Under the pieces are notes generated by a model. It ran no database searches and was not told the DNA's origin. It saw nothing but the letters and a program-made list of their open reading frames with translations. Made by a program: the position numbers and the translations under genes. Positions 15,920 through 23,377 of a stretch of 64,000 nt of DNA are shown here, in pieces. Positions within the stretch are counted from its first letter, which is position 1. Each line of letters starts with the position of its first letter. Origin of the DNA: Acutalibacter sp. (GTDB taxonomy: Bacteria; Bacillota; Clostridia; Oscillospirales; Acutalibacteraceae); NCBI GenBank assembly GCA_020025775.1, contig JAHHRN010000004.1:1-64000 (forward strand), read 5' to 3'.

Positions 15920-16773
15920 ACAAGTTTGTTCGAAAAAGCTTAACATTCACATTTGCTTTGGTGTCAGGAATCTTTACTTTTGTACCGGAATCTTTTTTTG
16001 CTAAGCCAGAATGGATCACTCAAAAAATGCTTGATCAATATGCATTTCTCTCTCATTTTGATTTTAACGAGATTAATATACTAATTTCTCGTCTTATGTG
16101 TTTTTTCGTTGTATGGATAGTAACGGCGTTATTGTATACAGCTTGTTTGATATTTCGACCATATGTTACAATTAAAGGGCAGAATTACTTAATTAGAATA
16201 GAATATGGAAATATACTTAAAAAGAAGAAGTGTAAAAAAGTAATTACTTTCGACGAATGCTTTACTACGAAAGTAGGCAGCACAACATCATCTATAAATT
16301 CTGATTCTATTTGTGGACAGTATTTAGCATTGCATCCGGATTTAGACATTCAACAGTTGGTTGAAGATGCAAAAATAGAACCCGATGCGAATAAATCAAA
16401 GTATAAGCAAAAAACTAGATATGCTTCAGGAACGATTGTACCAAATGGTGATGATTTATTGATGGCGTTTGCTAAATTAGATGAGAAAGGTAAAGGGCGC
16501 TTCTTTAAACGAGATGAATACCTTGAATGCTTGGATTTATTATGGAAAGAAATAGAAAATCATTATTCTGAAAAAGATGTTTGTATCCCCATATTAGGTT
16601 CGGGAACAACATCATTTGATGGCGGGGATGGAGCGTCTATCCCACAACAGGATTTACTTAATATGATGATTTGCTCTTACAAATTAAGTTCTCATAAAAT
16701 AAAAAGTCCGCATAAGCTGTGTATTGTTTGTAAAAGAAAGCCAGAATTTTCCCTTAATAGGATTGAGAAGTAG
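15916..16773 (+). CDS. thsA: Thoeris-type effector: two TM helices plus ThsA Macro domain
   Basis: A 285-residue membrane protein. Hydrophobic helices lie at about 8-27 and 58-84; the rest is cytoplasmic and matches the ThsA Macro domain (formerly DUF6430): a FDECFTT start, a SICGQY turn, YASGTIV, MAFAKLDEKGKGRFF, and PILGSGTTSFDGG as phosphate loop, ending with KSPHKLCIVCKRK. In this Thoeris branch the Macro domain binds an ADP-ribose conjugate made by the TIR protein and the TM region is thought to damage the membrane. The TTG start overlaps the stop of the TIR gene by four bases, so the two are tightly coupled. The assignment as a Macro-type (type II) Thoeris pair is from family pattern and context. 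Confidence 0.8.
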   Translation: MNKFVRKSLTFTFALVSGIFTFVPESFFAKPEWITQKMLDQYAFLSHFDFNEINILISRLMCFFVVWIVTALLYTACLIFRPYVTIKGQNYLIRIEYGNILKKKKCKKVITFDECFTTKVGSTTSSINSDSICGQYLALHPDLDIQQLVEDAKIEPDANKSKYKQKTRYASGTIVPNGDDLLMAFAKLDEKGKGRFFKRDEYLECLDLLWKEIENHYSEKDVCIPILGSGTTSFDGGDGASIPQQDLLNMMICSYKLSSHKIKSPHKLCIVCKRKPEFSLNRIEK

Positions 16774-17048
16774 CTTTGTTACTTTACTGGTTATATGAAA
16801 TTTTATAATCGAGTATGTGAATTGTAAAAGAAGTAAACCGTTTTTTTACTTAACTTTAAAAGAAAAATAAAAAAACTACGAGAGATAAATGTTTGCTTTA
16901 CGTTGGTTATTTATTTAAGTTTATATTGAAAAATTGGTGAAAGACAAGTTTGCAGAGAAAAACGAAACCTATTTTAAGTATGCTGAATATTCGATAAAAA
17001 AACTGCCAATTTAGAGCCGGATTTAGAGCCGGATTTAGAGCCCGATTT
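16774..17048. other. AT-rich spacer after the Thoeris pair
   Basis: No gene is seen. It holds a coding-like remnant (16919-17014) and, from 17011, the short tandem units that run into direct repeat copy 2. Confidence 0.5.
16919..17014 (+). pseudogene. C-terminal gene remnant
   Basis: A 31-codon open stretch (YIEKLVKDKFAEKNETYF, then KYAEYSIKKLPI) ends in TAG and starts directly behind a stop, without a start codon. Its composition is typical of coding DNA of this island. The stop codon lies inside the first unit of the tandem repeat that begins copy 2 of the long repeat, as if the repeat had recombined into a gene end. Confidence 0.3.
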
Positions 17049-17090
17049 GGAGACCATTTGGGGACCAATTGGAGACCAAAAGTTGACCAA
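17011..17090 (+). repeat. Short degenerate tandem repeat at the edge of direct repeat copy 2
   Basis: Units of 11-12 bp, first nearly perfect (TTTAGAGCCGGA three times) then drifting to GGAGACCATTT, GGGGACCAATT and GGAGACCAAAA. Copy 1 of the long repeat has only the last units. Too short and too degenerate for a CRISPR array. Confidence 0.7.
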
Positions 17091-17286
17091 AACGGGTTAT
17101 TATGAGAATATTTTGATTTGTTTTAAATCGTTGCATTTTAAAATTTACCTATCTATTTTTGATGGATTTTTAAAGTGCAAAATCTCGAACTTTTGGTGCG
17201 AAAAGTATTCCCCGAAAAGCAACAGCCTAAAATGAAGAAAAGCCCATAAAGCCTATGGATAAAGGCTTTATGGGCTTTTTATTTTG
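17049..17286 (+). repeat. Direct repeat copy 2 (about 240 bp, ends in a terminator)
   Basis: Second copy of the element at 12655-12903, same orientation, closely similar by eye, ending in the hairpin AAAGCCCATAAAGCC / GGCTTTATGGGCTTT and a T run. Together the copies bracket 4.1 kb with the ATPase, TIR and Macro genes and could recombine to delete or exchange that cassette. Confidence 0.85.
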
Positions 17287-17394
17287 CTATTCTTAATGAA
17301 AATTCAGCTAAAAAGAAGCGCTGGAAGGGGAGTAGGGACAAATTTAATTGTGCTAAATAACCGCTGCTTTTTTGGAACACAAAAATGCAAAAAA

Positions 17395-17428
17395 ATAAAG
17401 ACGAAAACTTGTACGTTTTCGTCTTTAT
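17395..17428 (-). terminator. Terminator of the tRNA-Leu gene
   Basis: Inverted repeat AAAGACGAAAAC / GTTTTCGTCTTT; reading leftward it follows the tRNA 3' CCA directly and is followed by a run of T residues. Confidence 0.85.
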
Positions 17429-17512
17429 TGGTGCGAGTGGTGGGACTTGAACCCACACGGGATTACCACACGCCCCTCAAACGTGCGCGTCTGCCGATTC
17501 CGCCACACTCGC
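17429..17512 (-). tRNA. tRNA-Leu (anticodon GAG)
   Basis: Read on the minus strand, the 7-bp acceptor stem GCGAGTG pairs with CACTCGC, followed by the discriminator A and an encoded CCA (84 bases in all). The D arm has GGCGGAATCGGCAGACGC, the anticodon loop TTGAGGG gives GAG, a class II variable arm follows, and the T loop is TTCAAGT within a GTGGG/CCCAC stem. Type II tRNA with Leu-like D arm. The 3' end faces the AT-rich island, the usual orientation for integration at a tRNA gene. Confidence 0.93.
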
Positions 17513-17654
17513 TTGTGTGTGACTTGTTGTCCTCACAACGTTGCCTATTATATCAAAGCTTGTGAATATTGTCAATAGGTTTTTTGAAGTTTTTTCTAAA
17601 TTTTTTCATTTTTTTTGAAAGCTTCTAAACAATGGGGTAGGAAAGAAAGCAAAA

Positions 17655-17690
17655 GCAGAAAAAGAGGGGGGCGTTCTCTCTTTTTCTGTT
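17655..17690 (-). terminator. Terminator of comM
   Basis: Inverted repeat CAGAAAAAGAG / CTCTTTTTCTG with a G-rich loop just past the comM stop on the minus strand, followed by T-rich DNA. Confidence 0.7.
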
Positions 17691-17698
17691 TTATTTTT

Positions 17699-19228
17699 TT
17701 AGGCTTTCCAGAATTTCCTGTCGAGGCTTCTATACTGAATGGCTTCGGCGATATGCGGCACGTCGATGACCTCTGCACCGTCCAAATCGGCAATCGTTCT
17801 CGAGACACGAAGAATTTTATCGTAGGCGCGTGCGGAAAGACCGAGCTTTTCAAACGCATTTTGCAGAAGCTTTGCGGCGGCATCTGTAGGCGTACAGAAT
17901 TTGCGCGTGAGGTGTGCATCCATTTTCGCATTGCAGGTGACACCGTAGGGCGCAAGTCGCTTTTGCTGTATCGCTCTTGCGGCATTGACGCGCTTTTTGA
18001 TTTCCGCCGAGGGTTCTTCCTTGCCTGTTTTAGAAAGGTCGTCGTAATCCACGGGCGGCACTTCAATGTGAATATCCAAACGGTCGAGAAGCGGTCCCGA
18101 TACACGGGATAAATATCGCTGCGGCGCGCCGGAGGGACAGGTGCACTGCCTTGTGGGGTGTCCGTAGAAGCCGCAGGGGCAGGGATTCATCGCACAAAGT
18201 AACATTACTGAACAGGGATAGGAAAAGGTTGCGGCGACACGGGAAATCGTGATTTTGCCATCCTCAATGGGCTGGCGCATAATCTCCATAGCCGTTCTGG
18301 AAAATTCGGGTAATTCATCTAAAAACAATACGCCGTTGTGCGCCAAAGAGATTTCACCCGGATGCGGCACAGCACCGCCGCCGGAAAGTCCGGCAGGGGA
18401 AACCGTGTGATGCGGCGCACGGAACGGTCGGGCAGTGATTAAGGAAATATCCTTCGGCAGAGCACCGGCGACCGAATAAATCTTCGTGGTTTCGAGGGAC
18501 TCCTCAAAGGTCATGTCGGGCAAAATCGACGGCACGCGTTTGGCGAGCATACTTTTACCGGATCCGGGCGGGCCAATCATCATCACGTTGTGACCGCCTG
18601 CCGCCGCGACCTCGAGGGCACGCTTGGCTTCATATTGTCCTTTGACGTCGGCAAAATCGGGCAAATCGGGTGCTACGGTGGATTCGGTATAATCCTCTGC
18701 GCTGAGCGGTGCAAGCTCTGCTTCACCCGAAAGATGCGAAAGCAGTTCTTTTACATTTTTGACGGCAAAAACGTGGATGCCCTGTACCACTGCGCCCTCC
18801 GCACGGTTATCATAAGGAATATAGATTTCCTGAAAGCCTGCCCTTTGCGCTTCAATGACCATGGGCAGAACACCGTTGATATGGCGCACCTCGCCGCTGA
18901 GCGATAATTCTCCCAAAAAGACCTTATCTTCCAAATCCGCCTTTAACTGACCGCTGGATTTGAGAATCGTCAGAAAGAGTGGCAAATCATAAATCGGGCC
19001 TTCCTTACGAATATCCGCCGGCGCTAAATTTACCGTAATGCGCGACACGGGAAAATCAAAGCCATTATTGTGCATGGCAGAACGCACACGCTCACGGCTT
19101 TCAGATACCGCCGCATCGGGCAGACCGACCACGTCGAACCGCGGCAATCCTGCGGACAAATCCGCTTCGACGGTTACTTTATAAGCTTCCATGCCGAAAA
19201 GTCCGACACTGTTGACAGATGCAAACAT
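17699..19228 (-). CDS. comM: YifB/ComM-family Mg-chelatase-like AAA+ ATPase
   Basis: Cytoplasmic AAA+ protein of the YifB/ComM family; in naturally competent bacteria ComM is a helicase-like branch migration factor for incorporated DNA. The 509 residues match the family. The N-terminal ChlI domain (1-120, SVNSVGLFGMEAY, then DVVGLPDAAVSESRERVRSA) precedes the AAA+ core with Walker A GPPGSGKSML (about 216-225), Walker B GVLFLDELPEF (about 297-307) and the Cys-rich loop CAMNPCPCGFYG. The C-terminal lid helical domain ends the protein. It is monocistronic, with its own terminator. The gene is at the core-genome side of the tRNA and has clearly higher GC than the island. Confidence 0.95.
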   Translation of the reverse strand: MFASVNSVGLFGMEAYKVTVEADLSAGLPRFDVVGLPDAAVSESRERVRSAMHNNGFDFPVSRITVNLAPADIRKEGPIYDLPLFLTILKSSGQLKADLEDKVFLGELSLSGEVRHINGVLPMVIEAQRAGFQEIYIPYDNRAEGAVVQGIHVFAVKNVKELLSHLSGEAELAPLSAEDYTESTVAPDLPDFADVKGQYEAKRALEVAAAGGHNVMMIGPPGSGKSMLAKRVPSILPDMTFEESLETTKIYSVAGALPKDISLITARPFRAPHHTVSPAGLSGGGAVPHPGEISLAHNGVLFLDELPEFSRTAMEIMRQPIEDGKITISRVAATFSYPCSVMLLCAMNPCPCGFYGHPTRQCTCPSGAPQRYLSRVSGPLLDRLDIHIEVPPVDYDDLSKTGKEEPSAEIKKRVNAARAIQQKRLAPYGVTCNAKMDAHLTRKFCTPTDAAAKLLQNAFEKLGLSARAYDKILRVSRTIADLDGAEVIDVPHIAEAIQYRSLDRKFWKA

Positions 19229-19345
19229 GAAAACACCCCCAAATATATCCTTATTCTAGCATAGAACAAAAGATTTCGCAAACCTTTATGTCCATTTTTG
19301 ATGCATGAAAAAAATAGAAAATCGAAGAAATTAAAATTGCTTTCT

Positions 19346-19374
19346 TTGACGAATTGTAGTATACTAACTAATAT
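19346..19374 (+). promoter_or_regulatory. Promoter of the phosphoglucomutase gene
   Basis: TTGACG (19346-19351), 17 bp, TAATAT (19369-19374), about 40 bases before the start; AGGAGG ribosome binding site follows. Confidence 0.65.
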
Positions 19375-19414
19375 CGAATAGATTGTCAGTTAGATGTTTT
19401 AGGAGGCATTTCTT

Positions 19415-21133
19415 ATGCAAGACATTCACGCATTATATGACCTTTGGTGCAAGAAAGCCACAGCGGACAAGGACCTCTTACCCGAGCTTCAGGAAATTGA
19501 GGGCAAGGAAGAGGAAATTTTGGACCGCTTCTATAAAAACTTAGAATTTGGTACGGCAGGTCTTCGCGGCGTTATCGGCGCAGGCACAAACCGTATGAAT
19601 ATTTACACGGTAAATCAGGCAACGCAGGGCCTTGCCGATTACCTCAACGAGGATTTTGAAAATCCCTCGATTGCGATTGCTTACGATTCCAGAATTAAAT
19701 CCGACGTGTTCGCACGTTCTGCGGCCTGCGTTTTGGCGGCAAACGGCGTGAAGGTGCACATCTATCAAGAGCTTGTGCCGACCCCCATGCTTTCCTTTGC
19801 AGTCAGACAGCTGCATTGCAGCAGCGGTATCATCATCACCGCCAGCCACAACCCGTCCAAATACAACGGCTACAAGTGCTATGACCCCAACGGCTATCAG
19901 ATGACTGATGCCGCTGCGGCAAAGACCTATGATTATATTCAAAAGGTCGATATGTTTGACGGCGTTAAGACCATGGACTTCGACAAGGCAGTAGAAGAAG
20001 GCTTGATTTCCTTTATCGGTGACGATATGTTCGAGGCATTCTATGCAGAAGTGTTAAAGGCACAGGTTAATCCGAGTGTTGCCGAGGATTCCCAACTGTC
20101 GGTTATCTACACACCCTTAAACGGTGCAGGCAATAAGCCGGTTCGCGAAATCTTAAAGCGCATCGGTGTAAAAGATGTAACCGTTGTACCGCAGCAGGAA
20201 ATGCCCGACGGCAACTTCCCGACCTGCCCCTATCCGAACCCCGAAATCCGTGAAGCATTTAACTGCGCGATTGAACTTTCTAAGACCAAGCAGGCAGACC
20301 TCCTTTTAGCAACCGACCCCGACTCCGACCGCGTTGGTATTGCTGTTTTAGATGACGGCGAATATAAGCTGATGTCCGGTAACGAAACTGGTGCTATGCT
20401 TTGCGAATATTTGCTTTCCACCTTGCAGGAGCAGGGTAAGCTTCCGAAAAATCCGATTGTAGTAAAGACCATTGTAACCTCTCCCCTCATTGCGAAAATC
20501 GCGGCAAGCTACGGCGCAGAGATAAAGGATTTATTAACCGGCTTTAAGTATATCGGCGAGCTTGTCACCAATCTCGAAAAGGTCGGCGAAGAAGACCGCT
20601 TCGTTTTGGGCATGGAAGAGAGCTACGGCTATCTGCGCGGCATCCACGCAAGAGATAAGGATGCGGTTGTCGCTTCTATGTTGATTTGCGAAATGGCGGC
20701 ACATTACAAGAAAAAGGGCATCAGCCTTTATGACTTCATGCAGAGCATTTATAAAAAATACGGTATGTATTTAAGCTCCCTTTTGAACTTTGGCTTCGAG
20801 GGTGCGGCGGGTATGCAGAAAATGGTAGACCTTATGGATATGCTCCGTAAGAATCCGCCCAAGAGCTTCGCAGGCAAAAAGGTAGTCGGCGTTGCAGACT
20901 ACAAATTGCAGGTCTATAAGGACCTCGAGAGCGGCAAAGAAGAAAAGCTCACCTTGCCGGCTTCCAACGTACTCGCTTACCCGTTAGAGGGCGACTCCAA
21001 GGTGATTGTTCGCCCGTCCGGCACAGAGCCGAAGATTAAGGTTTACTTAACCGCCGCCGAAGCGGATTTGGAAACTGCAAAAGCAACCACAGAAAAACTC
21101 ACCGCAGACGTCAAAGCCTTGCTCGGTGTGTGA
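19415..21133 (+). CDS. Phosphoglucomutase / phosphomannomutase (alpha-D-phosphohexomutase)
   Basis: Interconverts hexose 1- and 6-phosphates, linking glycolysis with glycan and wall precursor synthesis. The 572-residue length and the four-domain layout match the PgcA-type family. Active-site phosphoserine motif IITASHNPSKYNG (about residues 141-153), metal loop ATDPDSDRVG (about 304-313), sugar-binding GMEESYG (about 406-412) and phosphate-binding RPSGTEPKIKVY (about 536-547) are all intact. AGGAGG precedes the ATG. A 34-codon gene follows 15 bases after the stop and shares its terminator. Confidence 0.95.
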   Translation: MQDIHALYDLWCKKATADKDLLPELQEIEGKEEEILDRFYKNLEFGTAGLRGVIGAGTNRMNIYTVNQATQGLADYLNEDFENPSIAIAYDSRIKSDVFARSAACVLAANGVKVHIYQELVPTPMLSFAVRQLHCSSGIIITASHNPSKYNGYKCYDPNGYQMTDAAAAKTYDYIQKVDMFDGVKTMDFDKAVEEGLISFIGDDMFEAFYAEVLKAQVNPSVAEDSQLSVIYTPLNGAGNKPVREILKRIGVKDVTVVPQQEMPDGNFPTCPYPNPEIREAFNCAIELSKTKQADLLLATDPDSDRVGIAVLDDGEYKLMSGNETGAMLCEYLLSTLQEQGKLPKNPIVVKTIVTSPLIAKIAASYGAEIKDLLTGFKYIGELVTNLEKVGEEDRFVLGMEESYGYLRGIHARDKDAVVASMLICEMAAHYKKKGISLYDFMQSIYKKYGMYLSSLLNFGFEGAAGMQKMVDLMDMLRKNPPKSFAGKKVVGVADYKLQVYKDLESGKEEKLTLPASNVLAYPLEGDSKVIVRPSGTEPKIKVYLTAAEADLETAKATTEKLTADVKALLGV

Positions 21134-21148
21134 AAGGACCTATAAACT

Positions 21149-21253
21149 ATGATGAACAACAAAGTTGCGGTAAAGGTAATTGCCGCAGTTCTCGCCGTTT
21201 TGATGCTCAGTGGCACAGCGGCTGTGCTTGTTAACGTGTTTGCAGGCATGTAA
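21149..21253 (+). CDS. Small single-pass membrane peptide (34 aa)
   Basis: Starts at ATG 21149 (a second ATG follows at once), 15 bases after the mutase stop, with AAAGG upstream, and stops at 21253. The product has a short positively charged N-terminus and one hydrophobic helix (VIAAVLAVLMLSGTAAVLV) ending in NVFAGM. No family is recognised; the hydrophobic stretch could be a TM helix or an uncleaved signal-like segment. A strong terminator follows, so it is the last gene of the mutase transcript. Confidence 0.55.
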   Translation: MMNNKVAVKVIAAVLAVLMLSGTAAVLVNVFAGM

Positions 21254-21268
21254 TCCTTTAAAATTTTT

Positions 21269-21321
21269 GTGCATACTGCCGTGAAACTTACGGGAAAATT
21301 GGCAGTATGCACGAATTTTTT
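21269..21321 (+). terminator. Terminator after the mutase operon
   Basis: Stem GTGCATACTGCC / GGCAGTATGCAC, with an inner ACGG-containing loop, followed by a run of eight T residues within GAATTTTTTTT. Confidence 0.92.
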
Positions 21322-21360
21322 TTAAAAAGCTCGATTTATACAGTTTACACAAAAATTGAG

Positions 21361-21388
21361 TTGACAAACCTTATAAAAATGGTATAAT
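21361..21388 (+). promoter_or_regulatory. Strong promoter of the sigma factor gene
   Basis: Perfect TTGACA (21361-21366), 16 bp, perfect TATAAT (21383-21388). Confidence 0.8.
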
Positions 21389-21423
21389 ACTTATTATTAG
21401 CGAAGAAAGAAGAGTCCGAAGAG

Positions 21424-22002
21424 GTGAAAAGGTTGGCAGAGCCCATGGTGCACGAAAATGCGTTTCCGTTAGAATCGCTCGTTTTAGCTGCACAAAAAGG
21501 CGACGAGGCCGCTTTTTCTCAGCTCGTTACAAGGCTTTTGCCTTTGGTGCGCCGTCAGGCCGCCAAATACAACTGCCAAGAGCTGGATGCGGACGACCTC
21601 TTGCAGGAGGGCTTCATCGGTCTGTTATCCGCCGTGCGCGGTTATCATGCCGAGGGTGAAAAACCGTTTCTGCCTTATGTCAGTGTTTGTGTGCAAAACA
21701 GCATTCTGTCTGCACTTCGCAAAACACGAGGTGGCAGGGGTGTGAATCCGGCGGAAATCGTGCCGTGGGAAGATGATTTTATGGAATCTCCCGCACCGAG
21801 CATTGAAGAACAGCAGGATTTGCGTGAGCAATGCGATGCCCTTTGGCAGTTCGTCGCTACACATCTTTCCGAAACGGAAAAACAGGTGTTAAAATTATTT
21901 TTAACCGGTCTTTCCTATGGGGAGATTGCCGAGCGTTTGGGGATTACCTCCAAAAGCGTGGACAATGCACTGCAAAGAGTGCGTGCCAAATTAAAACAAT
22001 AA
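21424..22002 (+). CDS. Sigma-70 family RNA polymerase sigma factor, SigH-like
   Basis: A 192-residue alternative sigma factor with region 2 (LDADDLLQEGFIGLLSAVRGY, then FLPYVSVCVQNSILSALRK, about 55-105) and region 4 (LSETEKQVLKLF, GLSYGEIAERLGITSKSVDNALQR, about 148-186). The region 4 pattern is that of Spo0H/SigH; in spore formers SigH drives early sporulation and competence genes. No anti-sigma gene is adjacent. The start is uncertain: GTG at 21424, TTG at 21433 or ATG at 21445 are in frame. GAGGTG at 21421-21426 is placed six bases before the TTG, which makes TTG 21433 plausible. Confidence 0.85.
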   Translation: MKRLAEPMVHENAFPLESLVLAAQKGDEAAFSQLVTRLLPLVRRQAAKYNCQELDADDLLQEGFIGLLSAVRGYHAEGEKPFLPYVSVCVQNSILSALRKTRGGRGVNPAEIVPWEDDFMESPAPSIEEQQDLREQCDALWQFVATHLSETEKQVLKLFLTGLSYGEIAERLGITSKSVDNALQRVRAKLKQ

Positions 22003-22017
22003 AGGAGAATTCCTTTT

Positions 22018-22098
22018 ATATGCCCTTTTCTCTTTAGGAGAGCATGGATTCCTATGCGGCGGTGCAATTCCGCTTAGGGTAAAAATATTTTTATTATG
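22018..22098 (+). other. Possible structured leader or mini-ORFs before the zinc-ribbon gene
   Basis: After the sigma factor stop there is AAAGGAG with a five-codon ORF (ATG at 22020), then GGAGAGC with a 12-codon ORF (ATG at 22044). CCTATGCGG and CCGCTTAGG can pair around a ten-base loop. Whether this is a leader or chance is not clear. Confidence 0.25.
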
Positions 22099-22110
22099 CG
22101 AGGTAGCAAA

Positions 22111-22392
22111 ATGTACGAAGACAAGACCATCATCTGCAAAGACTGCGGTAAAGAGTTTACTTTCACAGCAGGCGAACAGGAATTTTATGCTGAAAAGGGC
22201 TTTGTAAACGAGCCGCAGAGATGCAAGGCATGCAGAGATGCAAGAAAGAATGCAGCTAGAGGCGAAAGAGAAATGTTCACAGCAACATGCGCAGCATGCG
22301 GCGGCGAAGCAAGAGTTCCCTTCCAGCCCCGTGACGATCGTCCGGTTTACTGCAGCGAATGCTTTGCAAAGATGAGAGAAGAGCAGAACTAA
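22111..22392 (+). CDS. Small zinc-ribbon protein
   Basis: A 93-residue protein with three CxxC pairs: CKDCGKEF and CKACRDAR form one treble-clef-like zinc ribbon in the N-terminal half, and CAACGGEA with CSECFAKM a second one near the C-terminus. This is the clostridial zinc-ribbon family of small acid proteins, abundant but without a fixed function; RNA or ribosome binding is often proposed. The ATG at 22111 is used because GCGAGG lies seven bases before it; the ATG at 22096 would be ahead of that site. A bidirectional terminator follows. Confidence 0.85.
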   Translation: MYEDKTIICKDCGKEFTFTAGEQEFYAEKGFVNEPQRCKACRDARKNAARGEREMFTATCAACGGEARVPFQPRDDRPVYCSECFAKMREEQN

Positions 22393-22424
22393 TTTATTTC
22401 TTATAGATAAATAGAGACACTGCA

Positions 22425-22460
22425 AAACCCCTTTGAGTTTCGACTCAAAGGGGTTTAATC
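22425..22460. terminator. Bidirectional terminator between converging genes
   Basis: A 14-bp stem AAACCCCTTTGAGT / ACTCAAAGGGGTTT with a TTCG tetraloop and T-rich flanks on the right side; serves the zinc-ribbon gene and probably the gene at 22478 on the other strand. Confidence 0.92.
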
Positions 22461-22477
22461 TTTTTTTATAAAGTTTT

Positions 22478-23365
22478 TTAGGAAAGCAAAATGTATTTTT
22501 TGCCGCGCTGAAGTACTTCTGCCTTTTTAGAAGCCTCCCAAAGTAAATGTAGAGTCACATCGTTTTCGCCGTTCGGATTCGTGTTTTGCCCGTGTAAAAT
22601 GCGGTAGCAAAGCTCTAAAGCGGGGATGCAGTAGCTTTCGTCGGGGGAGACAATCATTGGCTCAACCTGCGTTTGGGCTTCGCCGAGTAACATCCACGAC
22701 CAGTTGCGCCCTTTGACAAAGGTATAGCCGAAGAGTGCGCCGAGGTCAAAGGCGAGGTCGGAAAGATTTTCGTAGCCCTTCGGTGCGGCTTTGCCGGCGA
22801 GTATCTGTTCTGCGATGCTTTGAAGACGCTTAGCAACGGTGTCGGCATCGGTTAAGTCGGAGAGGGCAAAGCGTTCTGCCGCGCGGTCGGCGGCTTCCTC
22901 TAATTCGCTGAGATTATCGGCGGAAAGCTCTGAAATAACGGTGTAATTCGAGGGACGCTTGCGCAGATAACCGAGATTTTGATAGAGAAGCTCTAAATCG
23001 CCGTCTACAAAGCCGAGGGCGATACCTGCCTTATTTCGCAGGATTCCGGCGTAGCGGCAATGCTGGAGATAGCGTTCTAAATAGCCCTTAAACTGCTGAA
23101 AAACGGCTTCGGCATCGGCTTCTGTTTCCAAGGTGAACGGATGTGCACGGGTGGCGAAAAGCTCCTCACACGCCCAATCCTCGGATTCTAAAGAGAAAGC
23201 CGAGGTGGCAACCCATTCCGCCGACCAGCGGTTGTCGCCGTCCTCGTATAAATTGAGAAGAAACGCGACGGCTTCCTCGAGAGGCATCTCTTTGAAAGCA
23301 TCGTTGGAAAAGGCGGCAAAGCCTTCATAGGTTTTATCTTTTTTGAAATGCTTTAAAAATCCCAT
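22478..23365 (-). CDS. Hypothetical protein
   Basis: A 295-residue soluble protein that I do not recognise. It is acidic, rich in Ala, Glu and Leu and mostly helical by composition. The C-terminal part (LAFDLGALFGYTFVKG, then MLLGEAQTQVEPMIVSPD) looks like a compact alpha/beta domain; the first part has repeated Glu-Ala helices. No signal peptide or TM segment. GGAGAA precedes the ATG. It follows ylmH by 12 bases on the same strand, so they are probably one operon with the TVP38 gene. Wholly inferred from sequence composition. Confidence 0.7.
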   Translation of the reverse strand: MGFLKHFKKDKTYEGFAAFSNDAFKEMPLEEAVAFLLNLYEDGDNRWSAEWVATSAFSLESEDWACEELFATRAHPFTLETEADAEAVFQQFKGYLERYLQHCRYAGILRNKAGIALGFVDGDLELLYQNLGYLRKRPSNYTVISELSADNLSELEEAADRAAERFALSDLTDADTVAKRLQSIAEQILAGKAAPKGYENLSDLAFDLGALFGYTFVKGRNWSWMLLGEAQTQVEPMIVSPDESYCIPALELCYRILHGQNTNPNGENDVTLHLLWEASKKAEVLQRGKKYILLS

Positions 23366-23377
23366 GGGTTCTCCTTT

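Noticed and set aside
17011..17090. Short repeated units that might suggest a CRISPR array
   Set aside because: Units are 11-12 bp, directly adjacent and degenerate, with no spacers and no cas genes.
17047..17235. 62-codon ORF across direct repeat copy 2
   Set aside because: Same reason as for copy 1; also no ribosome binding site.
17284..17565. 93-codon ORF on the plus strand
   Set aside because: It runs through the complement of the tRNA-Leu gene and its terminator.
17615..18112. 165-codon ORF opposite comM
   Set aside because: Shadow of the conserved comM frame; no family features.
19346..19374. Possible riboswitch or leader before the mutase gene
   Set aside because: Only a simple promoter and ribosome binding site; no conserved leader structure seen.
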